Assembly (NCBI RefSeq): GCF_032062135.1
Contig: NC_092858.1
Coordinates: 130,643,205 to 130,707,204, forward strand
Length of the DNA stretch: 64,000 nucleotides
Direction: 5' to 3'
Source of the DNA: Pyxicephalus adspersus
Lineage: Eukaryota; Chordata; Amphibia; Anura; Pyxicephalidae
Each line of letters begins with the position of its first letter. The stretch's first letter is position 1. A program made the translations under genes and the position numbers. Below the pieces are notes generated by a model. That model searched no databases. It was not told the origin of the DNA and saw nothing but the letters and a program-made list of their open reading frames with translations. Below, in pieces: positions 1 through 9,604 of the stretch.

Positions 1-275
1 CAGCACTGTACAAAGTCCATAGTCGTGTCATTAACTGTCCCTCAAAGGAGCTCACAATCTAATGTCCCTACTATATATGTCATCTAAGGTCAATTTAGGG
101 GGAAGCCAATTAACTTAACTGCACATTTTTGGGATGTGGGAGGAAACTGGAGGAAAACCCATACAGACCAGGGAGAACTTGCAAACTCCACGCAGATAGT
201 GTCCTGGCTGGGATTTGGACCTAGGACCTAGCGCTGCAAAGCCCGGAGTGCCAACCCCTGAGTCACCGTGCTGCC
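1..275 (-). mobile_element. tRNA-derived SINE, V-SINE-like, with L2-type tail
   Basis: Read on the minus strand from 275, the sequence starts GGCAGCACGGTGACTCAGG and carries a pol III A-box-like stretch (TGACTCAGGGG) and a decayed B box (GGTCCAAATCCC, expected GGTTCGANTCC). It continues into the conserved TGGAGTTTGCA / GTTTTCCTCC block known from vertebrate V-SINEs such as zebrafish DANA. The distal part (ATTGTGAGCTCCTTTGAGGG, then GTACAGTGCTG) matches the 3' tail of the L2 LINE at 15.5-16.3 kb, which fits mobilisation by L2 machinery. The copy is cut by the window edge. Family assignment is from memory of the consensus; the tRNA-like head and L2-like tail are visible. Confidence 0.75.
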
Positions 276-721
276 ATATTATTCTTCTGTACGCTCAAAA
301 AAAGGATCTGCCTTTTTTTATCCCATCATCGCTTTAGTCGCATAATTAGAAAGGGGAAAGAGTTAAATTGGGTGACCTGATCTGCTGTAAATGGGGAAAA
401 AAAGAGTGCTGATCTCACTGTGCATGCCTGAAACCGGCAATTTTTTTCTTCCATGTAAGAAAAAGCAAACAATATCAGCCATGTGCAGAAGGAGCAGCCA
501 GAAGCCTCCTGGGATGCATGCCGTGAGTATCTCAGGATGCATTCCCTGCAGGCTGAATGCAGGAGGCCCTACATTCATCTTCTTTTTCTTTTTTAAAGGT
601 TTAAAAAAGATTAATTAATTTTTACTTTACGTAAAAGGGTTGTCTACACTTTTATGTAAAGTAAAAATGTTGGTGATAGGTCAGTTGTTAGGAATATTAA
701 TTTCTATTAAAAAAGGGAAAC
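276..721. other. unclassified sequence next to the DIRS element
   Basis: No gene is supported. A segment at about 500-575 has repeated GGATGCAT words and looks like a decayed repeat, but I cannot name it. Two overlapping short ORFs on opposite strands (363-618) are lysine/phenylalanine-rich and show no domain. Confidence 0.3.
619..667. repeat. perfect-looking hairpin, 19-bp arms
   Basis: Arms at 619-637 (TTTTTACTTTACGTAAAAG) and 649-667 (CTTTTATGTAAAGTAAAAA) pair with one mismatch around an 11-nt loop. It lies about 55 bp from the 3' boundary of the DIRS element and may be a small foldback insertion or a terminal structure. Confidence 0.7.
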
Positions 722-732
722 TGTTGTTATAC

Positions 733-1870
733 TTACCTGTAGTTTTCCTTTCCTGGAAACTCCTCCTGACAGCATACACATGGGTCAATCCCACCCTTTG
801 AAAAAAAAATTATTTCAGAGCTGCACGTAGAATCTGTGTTCGGGAAAACATTCAATCTGTAATGTTTGATGAAGGTGTTGGGAGTTTTCCAACTGGCCGA
901 TTTACAAATAGTCTCTGGGGAAACTTTTGCATAGGATGCCCATGAGGTTGAGATGCCCCTCAGTGAGTGGGCTCTCACTTCCTGTGGGGGATGTAGCCCC
1001 ATAAGGGAATGGGCATATTTATTTGTCTCTAAAATCCAAAAGGAGATGATCCTTGCTGGGTCCCCTTGACCCCTCATTGATCCACTAGGAAACACAAACA
1101 TGTTATCTGTCTTCCTAAAACCTTTAGTTCTTTGAACATAGGTGGTAATTGGCTGGACCATGTCTAGTTTACTTGAGTCATCCTTCTCAGCCACTTCCTC
1201 ATTCGCCTGACTCATAGATGGTAACACTGCTTCCCAGTTTATGTGGAAGGCTGAGGATACCTTTGGAAGGAACTGTGGAGAGGACCGCAAATAAACCCCT
1301 TCTGGTGAGTCAGAATAATAAGGCTTTCTAATTTAGAGAGATACCCTGTGGGCGGATGTATTGGCCGTCAGGAAAACTGCTTTCCATGTCAGTTTTTCTA
1401 ATGAACAGACTTTTATTGGATGGAAGGGAGAGAGCAAAAGGACTTTGAGCACTAAAGATAAGTGCCAAGATGGAAATAAAGGCTTTACTGGAGGCCTGAT
1501 CTTTACTGCTGCTTTAAGGAACTGTTGGATCAGTGCGTCTTCTGCTCATTTCGGTAAAGTTAGGGCTGATAATGCAGACACCTGTACCTTTATGGTGTTA
1601 GAGCTAAGACCCTTCTCTAGAGCAGACTGCAAGAACTCCAATATTTAAGCTGCTGTAGTCTCTGTTGGGGAGAAAACTTCTTCCTGAGACATCATTAGGA
1701 CCCTTTTCCATATTCTAAAGTAGGTTTTATTGGTTGTAGATTTCCTCACCTTTAAGAGAGTGTCTGCCACTTTCTTAGATATACCTGCGGCTAAATACCT
1801 ACTCCTTTCAATAGAAAGGCATTCAGCCTCCAATGTAGAGGCTGAGGTTTGACTCAAGACCCCATAACTA
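733..1870 (-). pseudogene. DIRS tyrosine recombinase (broken)
   Basis: In place of an integrase, DIRS elements encode a tyrosine recombinase that inserts a circular DNA intermediate. The N-terminal SAM-like part is seen around 1830-1680 (SIERSRYLAAGIS, then TNKTYFRIWK). The middle, read through stops at about 1640-1300, has SSNTIKVQVSALSAL and a first arginine box TSAHRV. The C-terminal part at 1290-733 has the HxxR box (AHSLRG), the conserved Trp (SASWK) and the nucleophile Tyr context FIKHYRL, so the R, H-x-x-R, W and Y landmarks are all recognisable. It is split by at least two interruptions between 1290 and 1645. The reading frame ends in a TAA at 735-733 that overlaps a consensus splice donor. 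The recombinase assignment is firm; activity is not expected. Confidence 0.85.
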
Positions 1871-2316
1871 ACAAATTCCTCTGATCCAGTAGAGGCCAAG
1901 GTAAAGACCTCAGCATCTAAGTCATCAGAGCGAACCGGGGCCTTCTCAGTCAATATAGTAGAAGCACTATCACCTGGTTTGCTGCTGCTCCTATTTTCAG
2001 GAGGACCATCATAATCAATAGTACTGGTGGCAAAACATACAGAAGAGGGAAGTCTCATCTGATGGAGAACACACCCTAAACCCATGCCTGTTTGCAGTAG
2101 AACCTTGTACAGAACCTTGGGAGCTAAACGTTGTTGGGTGATGCCATCAAATCTATTACTGTTGTTCCCCACTGTTGAAAAATTAGGTATAAGTATTTTG
2201 GGCTTATGGACCATTCCTTTGGATCCGGAGATTACCTGCTCAAAGCATGCGCCAATTGATTCGGCTTCCCTGAAAGGTATACTGCTGTCAGGTCTAGCAG
2301 CTGTTGTTCTAACCAT
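1870..2316 (-). pseudogene. DIRS linker region between RNase H and recombinase
   Basis: This is the first part of a 223-codon open segment that ends in the recombinase N-terminus. It contains LAPKVLYKVLLQTGMGLG, which sits where DIRS elements carry their methyltransferase-like or linker region after RNase H. I cannot see a methyltransferase motif and do not claim one. The later part (about 2000-1870) is Ser/Thr/Glu-rich, as expected of a flexible linker. Confidence 0.5.
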
Positions 2317-2378
2317 CCAAAGATCTTTGCTGTTATCTGCAACCGTCGTTTGCTCCTTGTTCCCCCTTGTTTTGCAAT

Positions 2379-2696
2379 CTAAGCCACTGTGGTCTTGTTG
2401 TCTGACATAATTTTGACCCTCTTATGCTTTAGGTAAGTAGCAATTTCCGAGCTTGCCAGGCTGCTTCCAGTTCCATCACGTTGGATTCGCCCGGTGATAA
2501 CCACCGGCACTGTGCCATCTGTCTGTTGCAATGGGCTCCCCAACCTGCTACACTTGCATTTGTTGTTATGATTGTCCACTCTTCCTTCACCAGAGACAAC
2601 CCTCTTGATAGATTCTGCACCGATGCCCACCATAACAGTTTCTTCCGCACTGAAACGGGAAAAGAAATGACTTGTTCCATGGATTCTTGGTCTCAA
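2379..2696 (-). pseudogene. DIRS RNase H domain (active site altered)
   Basis: RNase H removes the RNA template strand during reverse transcription. The motif TTNASVAGWGAHCN corresponds to the first active-site block of retroelement RNase H (normally TTDAS-GWGA), here with Asp replaced by Asn. It is followed by SNVMELEAAWQA, which holds the conserved Glu block. Two overlapping frames cover the region (2379-2696 and 2429-2680), and the domain-bearing frame is the shorter one. It lies directly downstream of the RT on the same strand. The Asp to Asn change predicts loss of activity. Confidence 0.8.
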
Positions 2697-2748
2697 TGAC
2701 TGAGAAAGAAAATTTGCAGTGCCACTTGGCCCACGGCACTACTGCTAT

Positions 2749-3590
2749 TCATGCCACCATGAATCCTAACATTTTCATGCAACCTCTTGTCCTTACTTTT
2801 TGGGTTCTGCAGAATAGAAGTGCCCATCTTGTTAGATGTTCTATCTTCCACTGAATCAGGAAAACCTTTGAGATTTTTGTATTGATCTTCACTCCCAGAT
2901 ATTCCATCACCTGAGTGGGAACTAGCTGACTCTTCTGGTAGTTAACTAGCCATCTGAAGCGAGCTAAAGTTTCCAACACTCACTCTCTGTCCTTTGGGAG
3001 TTGATCCCTGGATTTTGCTAGCACCAGTATGTTGTCCAAATAATGGTAAAGGCATATACCTTGAAGCTTTAGATAAGCCACCAGCGCCACAAAAACCAGG
3101 CCGAAGGGCAGACATGTGAATTGGTAGTGAAAATCTTCTATGTTGAACCTCATATATTTTTGATCTTTTTGAGCAATAGTCACATGTAGGTATGCATTTT
3201 CCAGATCGATCGAGATCATCCAATTGCCTGGATGTATGACCGACAAGATAGTTTGTAGGTATTTCATCCAAAATGACTTTACCTCCAGATATGGATTCAG
3301 GTTTCTCAGATCCATTACTGGGCGAAAATCCCCCAAGGTTTTCCGTACCAGGAATAGCATGGAATACAATCCCTTTCCCTGCTCTTGTAGTGGAACTGGT
3401 ACTATTGCTTGAAACTTTGCCAATTCCAGAACATACGTGATTATGGTTTTCTTTTCTGACAAATCTTTTGGAAGAATTGTTCTTCTGAAATTCGTTTGGG
3501 GGGGACCCTGAGCAAATTCCATCTGGTATCCCTTGGATACTACTGACATTACCGAGGCCTCTGTGATTTTATGATTACAATCTTCCACTA
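2749..3590 (-). pseudogene. DIRS reverse transcriptase (broken, YLDN active site)
   Basis: The polymerase that copies the element's RNA into DNA. Along the minus strand one sees LVRKTLGDFRPVMDLRNLN (fingers), SIDLENAYLHVTIA (first Asp block), FTCLPFGLVFVA (LPFGL block) and HYLDNILVLA. The last is the YxDD box with the second Asp replaced by Asn (codon at 3033-3031). An in-frame TGA at 2980-2982 splits the gene, and the same frame continues as LETLARFRWLVNYQKSQL and MEYLGVKINT in the thumb and connection region. The residue order and the LPFGL spacing fit DIRS and related LTR-type RTs. The changed YxDD box and the stop make this copy non-functional. Confidence 0.88.
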
Positions 3591-3593
3591 CTT

Positions 3594-4022
3594 TTAAAAG
3601 GCCGGCACTAACCTCCAGTGCCTGGGTATAGCCACCTTCAGAAATGCTTGCTTGAAGATTTGACTGGCTGCGCAACCCGTTCGGGCTGGCCTCCGAAAAA
3701 ACGTCTGAGTTCCCTTCCGTTGTTGACGTGTGTATTTCTGGGACCTCGTTCCCCTGAAATCTCCCCAACATTCCTTGGGTCCCCGGCTATGCCTTGCAAA
3801 CAGTTGTTGCTTCTGTTTTTGGGGTAACAGACCCAATTTTCCGCCAGTTACCCTCTGGATCCTTTCTTCCAAAGACATTCCAAAGAGCAGCTTACCCTCA
3901 AAGGGTATGGAACCCAATGATTGCTTTGATACTGAGTCGGCTACCCAATGCCTCAACCAAAGGGCCGTTCTTGCCGTCACCGAAAAAGCCATGTTTCCTG
4001 ATCTGATCAGATCCCTGCACAC
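3594..4022 (-). pseudogene. DIRS gag-like protein, C-terminal part
   Basis: The 142-codon open segment reads ARTALWLRHWVADSVSKQSL, then a block with SIPFEGKLLFG, then a basic Arg/Lys/Gln-rich tail. This layout is usual for DIRS ORF1 products, and the segment lies just upstream of and partly overlaps the RT segment (3771-2980). The start of gag is absent: upstream sequence from 4022 is a hairpin repeat rather than coding sequence. Gag of DIRS elements is poorly conserved, so the call rests on these blocks and on position. Confidence 0.65.
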
Positions 4023-4080
4023 AACCCGCCCACTCTCCCATCACAGGCTCTAAGCTTGCGATGAGAAAGTGGGCGGGCTG
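4022..4080. repeat. imperfect inverted repeat (hairpin, about 29-bp arms)
   Basis: The outer arm CAACCCGCCCACT (4022-4034) pairs with AGTGGGCGGG-type sequence at 4068-4080, and pairing continues inward through CTCCCATCACAGGCT against AAGCTTGCGATGAGAA with a few mismatches. The centre lies near 4051. A weaker third copy of the arm (CAACCCACTCACTCTCCCAC) follows at about 4093-4112. It may be a foldback MITE that truncates the DIRS element. Confidence 0.65.
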
Positions 4081-4259
4081 TTTCACTGTACACAACCCAC
4101 TCACTCTCCCACCTTAGATCTCCAGCAGCACAATGCAGAGAAGTCGGAGATTACCAGTGACATTGGTGCATGCCAAGACGTAGTGACGGGAAATTCAAAA
4201 AGTTTTGTATTGGATTCAATACAAAATAGCTGTATTGAGTCCAAAAAAAAGAAATATTC

Positions 4260-4265
<6 letters not shown>

Positions 4266-4310
<45 letters not shown>
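4266..4310. repeat. (TA)n microsatellite
   Basis: About 22 TA units in a row, followed by a degenerate ACTAT / ATTATACAAT repeat to about 4382. Confidence 0.95.
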
Positions 4311-4312
<2 letters not shown>

Positions 4313-5080
4313 TATGCTGCTATATTACATTATACAATTATAATTACTATACTATACTATACTATATTACATTATACAATATTTCTTTTGTTTTTTTAAC
4401 AGATTTTTAATTTTAAATTTATTAACTATTAGACATGTGTCGGTGAGTTATGCCTAAGAATTATAGGCCTACAGTGTAAAAAAAATTTCAATGTAAAAAA
4501 TGGTACTGCTTTTTGTGTGGAAATACGACCAGAATAAGACCGCTAGGGAGATTAAACCCTCTGGAATGACCTGATCAATGTATACCCCTTTATCTCCTTG
4601 GCCTCGGTCTCTCTGTCTCAACATGCCATGTTAAGGCATGTTGCACAGACCATTTTAAAAAGCAGGGCTTCTCCCCCACATGCCCAACAAGATCCATTGC
4701 CATCATGCGACTGGCTCTGAGAATTGGAAGGTGATTTTTTCCCACTCGCTCTATTTAAGGGGGAGCTCATCCCTGTTCTAAGTCCACGTTTAGAGGAATG
4801 TCGGACAGGAGTAGGAGAGGTCTAATGCCTTGTCTTTTTGAGGCGTTTCCTGCCAGGGCTTTTATCCCTATAATGAAGTAGCATATAAAAATGTGATAAT
4901 CTAATTTAGGATAACAGCTATTGTTTACAAAAAATTCAAAATCCTTTCTACCTTAACTGGGATCCTGATTGCGAGGACGATGGAGGGCTATCCGATAATA
5001 ACAATACCAGTTAAATCTCTCATTGTTTAAATGAGCAAAAAATAACCAAAAAATTAAAAAAAAAAAAATTAAAAAGAACT
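4311..5080. other. no recognisable feature
   Basis: AT-rich sequence. A palindromic word pair CATGCCATGTTAAGGCATG occurs at about 4622-4641. No ORF or family was recognised. Confidence 0.3.
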
Positions 5081-5099
5081 TTTCTCTTTTTTTATTTGG

Positions 5100-5570
5100 T
5101 GCCGCCATAAGTAGAGCAAACCCCACTTCCTGAATGCTTAACTTTTTTTTACTGCATATGCGTGATTCTTTTTGTGCATGCGCGATTCTTACATTACATG
5201 CGCCATTAGTAACTATTAATTTTCATTCAGCCTTCTTGGTAGATGGCAGAAAGGCTTCCCTGGAACAGTACTACGCATGCGCTGGAAATGGCGTGCGCGC
5301 AGAGAGTACCTGGACCCCGAAGCCTACTGAACCGAGCTGCATCCACCACTAGAGGAACGCAGCTCCCTGCAAACCTTAAAAGACAACGGGGAAAGAAGAA
5401 ACGATCCAGACAGCCTCACCAGCATCGGATGGTCCTGAAGCAGGATGAAAACAGAACAGGGAGGTAAGTAAGTGGGGAATTTATATTGGGAAAAAGGTGG
5501 TCCTGGGGGGTACGCCATCAGGAGGGGGACCAGGTAAAAATATTTTCCTCTAGGACCCAGATATACCACA
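5100..5570 (+). other. CpG-containing segment with splice-donor-like site; repeat or non-coding exon
   Basis: The stretch stands out from its AT-rich surroundings by repeated GCATGCGC/TGCGTGCGCGC words and a coding-like purine-rich run (about 5370-5463) that ends in GGGAG|GTAAGTAAGT at 5463/5464, a strong donor consensus. A pyrimidine tract with TTTTCCTCTAG follows at about 5543-5553. The short ORF through it (5243-5467) is Arg/Lys-rich with no known domain. It could be an old repeat carrying a splice site or a host 5' exon; I cannot decide. Confidence 0.3.
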
Positions 5571-7700
5571 ACATTTTCTTAGCAACAAAAAAACACCACA
5601 GATTGTGTTTCTGTTGTTTTTTCCTCCTTTGATATACTGTATCATTCCCAGAACAATCCTTGTTGTTGTGATGTACTATAAAAGGAAATGAACACGATTA
5701 ACTGAATGCTTCTCAGAGAGCAAGCGGAGCAATGTGCTAATAAAGGAAGGTTAAAACCCATGGCAAAAAATATCACACAAGCAGTAGATTGAAAGCATTG
5801 CACAATAAAGCTTTTCTGTAACAAACCTATTGAATTTAATGTGATAAGAGTTCTAGTTCCACTATTGTAACATATATTGTTAAATAAGGAACAATATGTG
5901 TTCTTCTTCACTGACATAGTTATGTGATAGAAAAATACATTCCATTTTCCTATTTTATATGGTCATTGTATTCCTTGAATTATTGAACATATTTATTTAT
6001 TTATTACTTAAGAGTGAACCTAGAATATTATATTCTAGTCATCAATAAAGTAAGTATACAATGATTTAGGCTTTTAGCAATTTAATCAGCTTGGGGCATG
6101 AGGTTAGGTAATTATGTGTACAGGCAATGTTTGCCCAAAAGATAGCCCAAAGGTTCAACAGTTGCTTCACATGCATTAGGTAGTGATTTCACAATTTTTA
6201 AAAAAAAGAATTTGGATTTTTTTCAGATAAAAATGCCATATTGGATTTGCTGAGCATCAAGGCAAGGTTTTACTACTACTAGGAAAAACATTTACCTGGG
6301 TAAATGAATAGATAATGGTTTATCAACAGGACATACATTATGTGAGGTTATGTGAGGTATTCAGCTTAAAAAGATTATACTAGTAATACATTTAAAATAG
6401 CAATGCTAAGATAATAAAACGATTAATTTAATGTCCTAAACAATGACATAAAAACCACATCTGACCTCCCTTGTTTACCCCTCAAGACACAGGACTACTT
6501 GTGTTTGTAATCCTAAACTTACAAAAATGAAGAGGTGTATATAAATGTTCAACGCTGTGGATGATTTATTATGGTCTTACGATTTATTCTGGCTATTTTT
6601 AAAACTATGGAATTATAAAAGTCATTAATAATGGTCATGGGAGATTAAAAAAACAGCTGTACAAATAGCTTTGAGAGATAATAAAATAATTGAATATCAT
6701 TTGTCTACTGTGAGAAAAATATATTTAACTGAGCACATCAAAATTCAATTATCCCATGAATACCAGGAGAAAAAGTTGCATATTCCTGATAAGATATACT
6801 CAGGTCAACACTCAACCTGCCCAATAGTAAACAAAAAAGACATTGAAATGCCTTCCGAACAGATTAATATTAGTTCACACATTGAGAATTCAATATAGCA
6901 AAATGCTATCTCAAATTATTCTCAAATAAGGCTCAACAAGGCCCTACAAACAGTAGAGTTCTACATAGAGGTTAAATCTAATTGCAACAAAATCATCCAA
7001 TCATCAAATTCTAAACCATTCTAGAGTTTTCTTCTGCATAAATATTCTGCTATGCATGGTCTTGGAACTGGTTCAAGCCTTGCAAAGTTTCAACAAGCAG
7101 CTCAAGGTCAAACAAATGATAAGCAGGGTTGGTAGTCGACATCTTAAAACAAAGCAGACTTAACTCAGAAACAGATAATAGAAACAATTAAACATAGAAA
7201 GAATAATGTGATATATACAAAGCAGGGTTTGGAAATTCCTTAAACTGAATAGGCATGCCTCAAACACAAATATTCTGCCAAACAGTGGACATTGATGAAG
7301 GCCACCCCAAACTGTACAATAAAGGCACGTTCTACAGTTATTAAGGAAAGACCTAAACGGGTGGAGAATTTCGCAGGTGGGGGTCTCTGAATGTGTAGAA
7401 TGCAGGGCAGCCCTTAAAGTGTACCTGTGTCTAAACCATGGACATTAAAAGCACTGTTTTACCCCTATAGCTATTGACATTTTAGAGAAATTCATCTTCA
7501 CCACTAGGGAAGGAGTGTACCTACATGCTCATTAACAACAGAACTTGTTTATACAATATTTATTTCCTCATTAGTTATTGGCCATCAAAATATTATAATA
7601 TTATCAAAATAATTCTAAAAGCATAATTTAATTAAACCTTTAAGAACAAGAAACATGCATGATATACGAACTTACAATTTTCACAGTATTAAAATGATGT
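5571..7700. other. no recognisable feature
   Basis: AT-rich, with many stops in all frames. The only local note is a TTAAAGTG word at about 7414-7421 that resembles the terminus of the TTAA-flanked MITE at 17265. Confidence 0.3.
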
Positions 7701-7708
7701 TATCAAAA

Positions 7709-7778
7709 TTGTCCCATTAGTTAGTTACTGACGCGTTTCAGAAAAAAAGAAATTTCTTCTTCAGGAGGCATGGGACAA
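7709..7778 (-). ncRNA. candidate type I hammerhead ribozyme (Penelope-like type)
   Basis: On the minus strand the core CTGAAGA (7764-7758) is followed by a potential stem II (AGAAA pairing with TTTCT), then GAAA (7739-7736), then a minimal palindromic stem III ACGCGT, then C at 7730, where self-cleavage would occur before 7729. Outer sequences TTGTCCCAT (7709-7717 on plus) and ATGGGACAA (7770-7778) pair perfectly as the distal part of stem I, with an internal loop between it and the core. All invariant core positions (CUGANGA, GAAA, UH at the site) are present. Penelope-like retroelements are known to carry hammerheads with very short stem III that act as dimers. No Penelope RT was found nearby, so this would be a solo fragment. 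Confidence 0.62.
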
Positions 7779-7790
7779 TGGCAAGAGCAA

Positions 7791-8520
7791 AATATTAATG
7801 AATCTCATCACACTCAAAATCCATCAAAACAGTCTAGCTGTGTGTATGTGCATATTTGACTTTGCAGGGTCTTACACAAAAGTATTGAATTAAGCATACC
7901 GCATTAAAGCAACTTATCCTAATACATTTTAAAGAAGGGATGCATGGCACATCTTTGCATCTTATACTTCTTAAGAGCGCTCCTTAGATAAACAATCCAT
8001 CCTTTATCTGCTGTTTATGGTCTGTACGGTCATACATAAAGCAGCAATAGAACTTGATAAATTATATTCAAATGTGGGTTTATATGTATCCAGGCTTTAT
8101 GATGATCTAGGAGGACAAGTTAAAGATTTTTTTAACAATAACAATTTCCTTCCTTACTATGTTATGGCCCTAATATAGTTACATTTTTAAAAACTGAATA
8201 CTCCAACATCATTAGAAATACTTCCAAGTGTTCAATAACATTACCAATCTAAAACATCCTACTTTCCTGGGGAGACCTAATATTGTCCTTCTTGTATAGA
8301 TATTACCTTCAAGACTTTCAACAGAAATAAAAAACCTTTGGCACGTAAAAGCTTCCATATACATGCATTTCATCTGTGTATTTTACAGCTTCAGCTGTTT
8401 GACTGGAATTCAGCTTAAACATTTAAGTTTAGTTTCACATAAACGCTATAATGTACTGCTGCTGTAAAAGCTAAATAAAAATAACAATACGTTATGGTAT
8501 ATGTATTAACTACAGTCAGG
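7791..8520. other. no recognisable feature
   Basis: AT-rich, no ORF with a domain. It may include the rest of a Penelope-like or SINE-like unit carrying the hammerhead, but no boundary was visible. Confidence 0.3.
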
Positions 8521-8524
8521 CCTA

Positions 8525-9130
8525 GAGCTAGCGAGCACAGGGAGATGGGTGGAAGTTCTGCATGACTGGGGGAACAGGGAGCAGACAAGAAAGGGTTAAT
8601 TTTGGCTATAGGGTTAGGTGAAAGTCAAATTAGTGGGAGTGGTAGGAAGACAGACGCTAAAGGAGGGGTTAAAGTGATATAAGGTGAGGAACAAAAAGGG
8701 GAGTGTTGCTTATACAGGAGTAGGGAATAGTTGTTCCCCACCCTCCCTCCTCAATTTTGTGAGTTTTGTTTAAGTTGGAGTTGGTTGGTGTTCACAGTGA
8801 GGTCCTTGAGGGAAATATGTCTTTGGTTGTGGTATTCCATGAGGTGGGGGTGGGGGGTAGATCCACCTTGGTGTGGAGTCCCCTGAATGGTTGGTGAGAA
8901 ATATTCAAAGTAGTTTTGGTTGGGCTGCAAGTAGTGGTGATATTGTTCTGGGTGATGAGGAGGCTGGGAACTTTTATTATCATTGTGGTGCAGATCCCAA
9001 GTGTTAGTGGGAGGGGGGCATTCAAGAACCAGCACTCAAAAAGAGTTAATATTTTGGAATTATGGTTATTTAGGGAATGTTATGCTAATGTTATGTTAAT
9101 CTTTCTTGCTGCTTTTATTTGTTATTTTAT
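8525..9130. repeat. unclassified GT-rich segment, possibly LTR-like
   Basis: This G/T-rich block has GGGTTAA words, a pyrimidine block CCCCACCCTCCCTCC near 8740 and long purine-rich runs. Its layout resembles the segment at 27400-28060 (GAAAGGGTTAA, then pyrimidine block, then GTTAA-rich T-tract region). The overlapping ORFs on both strands (8751-9182) are His/Asn- and Pro-rich with no domain. The resemblance suggests two members of one repeat family, but this was judged by eye. Confidence 0.25.
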
Positions 9131-9135
9131 AGGTA

Positions 9136-9602
9136 CAGGTAGTCCCCGAGTTAAGGACATCCGACATAGAGACAACTCCTAGATATGAACGGGGCTTCCC
9201 TGCTTGTTTGTGTGCAGAACGGAGGCTTGATGTGGGCAGGGGTCGGTTTGCATGATTTACAGAAGAAATCTTTTGCTGTTCTACAAGCTCTTGTAACTCT
9301 TTAATGACCAAGGCAAACTCTGCAGTTGTATCTTTTTGCATATCAACGCACAGCTTGCTTCAGAAGTTAATAAATGTCTAGGCTACATAAGTTTGGCTTT
9401 GTTTTTTTTTTTTACTTTGCTTTTGATTAACTCATAGTGAAGATTTTATACAGTAACTGATTCCATGCTGCCTAATATGTTGAGACAAATACCTGTCCTA
9501 ATTGCATTTATTAAAATAATGTACCTGTTCCGACTTACATACAAATTCAACTTAAGAACAAACCTACAGTCCCTATCTTGTATGTAACCCAGGGACTACC
9601 TG
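9136..9602. mobile_element. Tigger-like non-autonomous DNA transposon (467 bp)
   Basis: The ends are CAGGTAGTCCC (9136) and GGGACTACCTG (ending 9602), a perfect 11-bp terminal inverted repeat flanked on both sides by TA (9134-9135, 9603-9604). A TA target duplication and CAG ends fit the Tc1/mariner superfamily, pogo/Tigger group. No transposase ORF is present. A second, 3'-incomplete copy begins at 29185. Confidence 0.85.
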
Positions 9603-9604
9603 TA

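Larger units (their letters stand above)
722..4022 (-). mobile_element. DIRS-type tyrosine-recombinase retrotransposon, decayed
   Basis: Minus-strand open segments give, in transcript order, a gag C-terminus (4022-3594), reverse transcriptase (about 3560-2749), RNase H (about 2620-2429), a linker (2316-1900) and a tyrosine recombinase (about 1870-733). This order, together with a tyrosine recombinase in place of an integrase, defines vertebrate DIRS elements. The copy is inactive: in-frame stops (for example TGA at 2980-2982), an RT active-site Asp to Asn change and an RNase H Asp to Asn change are visible. The 5' part of gag and the leader are missing, and a hairpin repeat begins at 4022. 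I could not find the inverted and internal complementary repeats typical of intact DIRS elements, so the outer limits are approximate. Confidence 0.88.

Noticed and set aside
2084..2699. Plus-strand ORFs across the DIRS RNase H and linker region
   Set aside because: Antisense shadows of the decayed retrotransposon.
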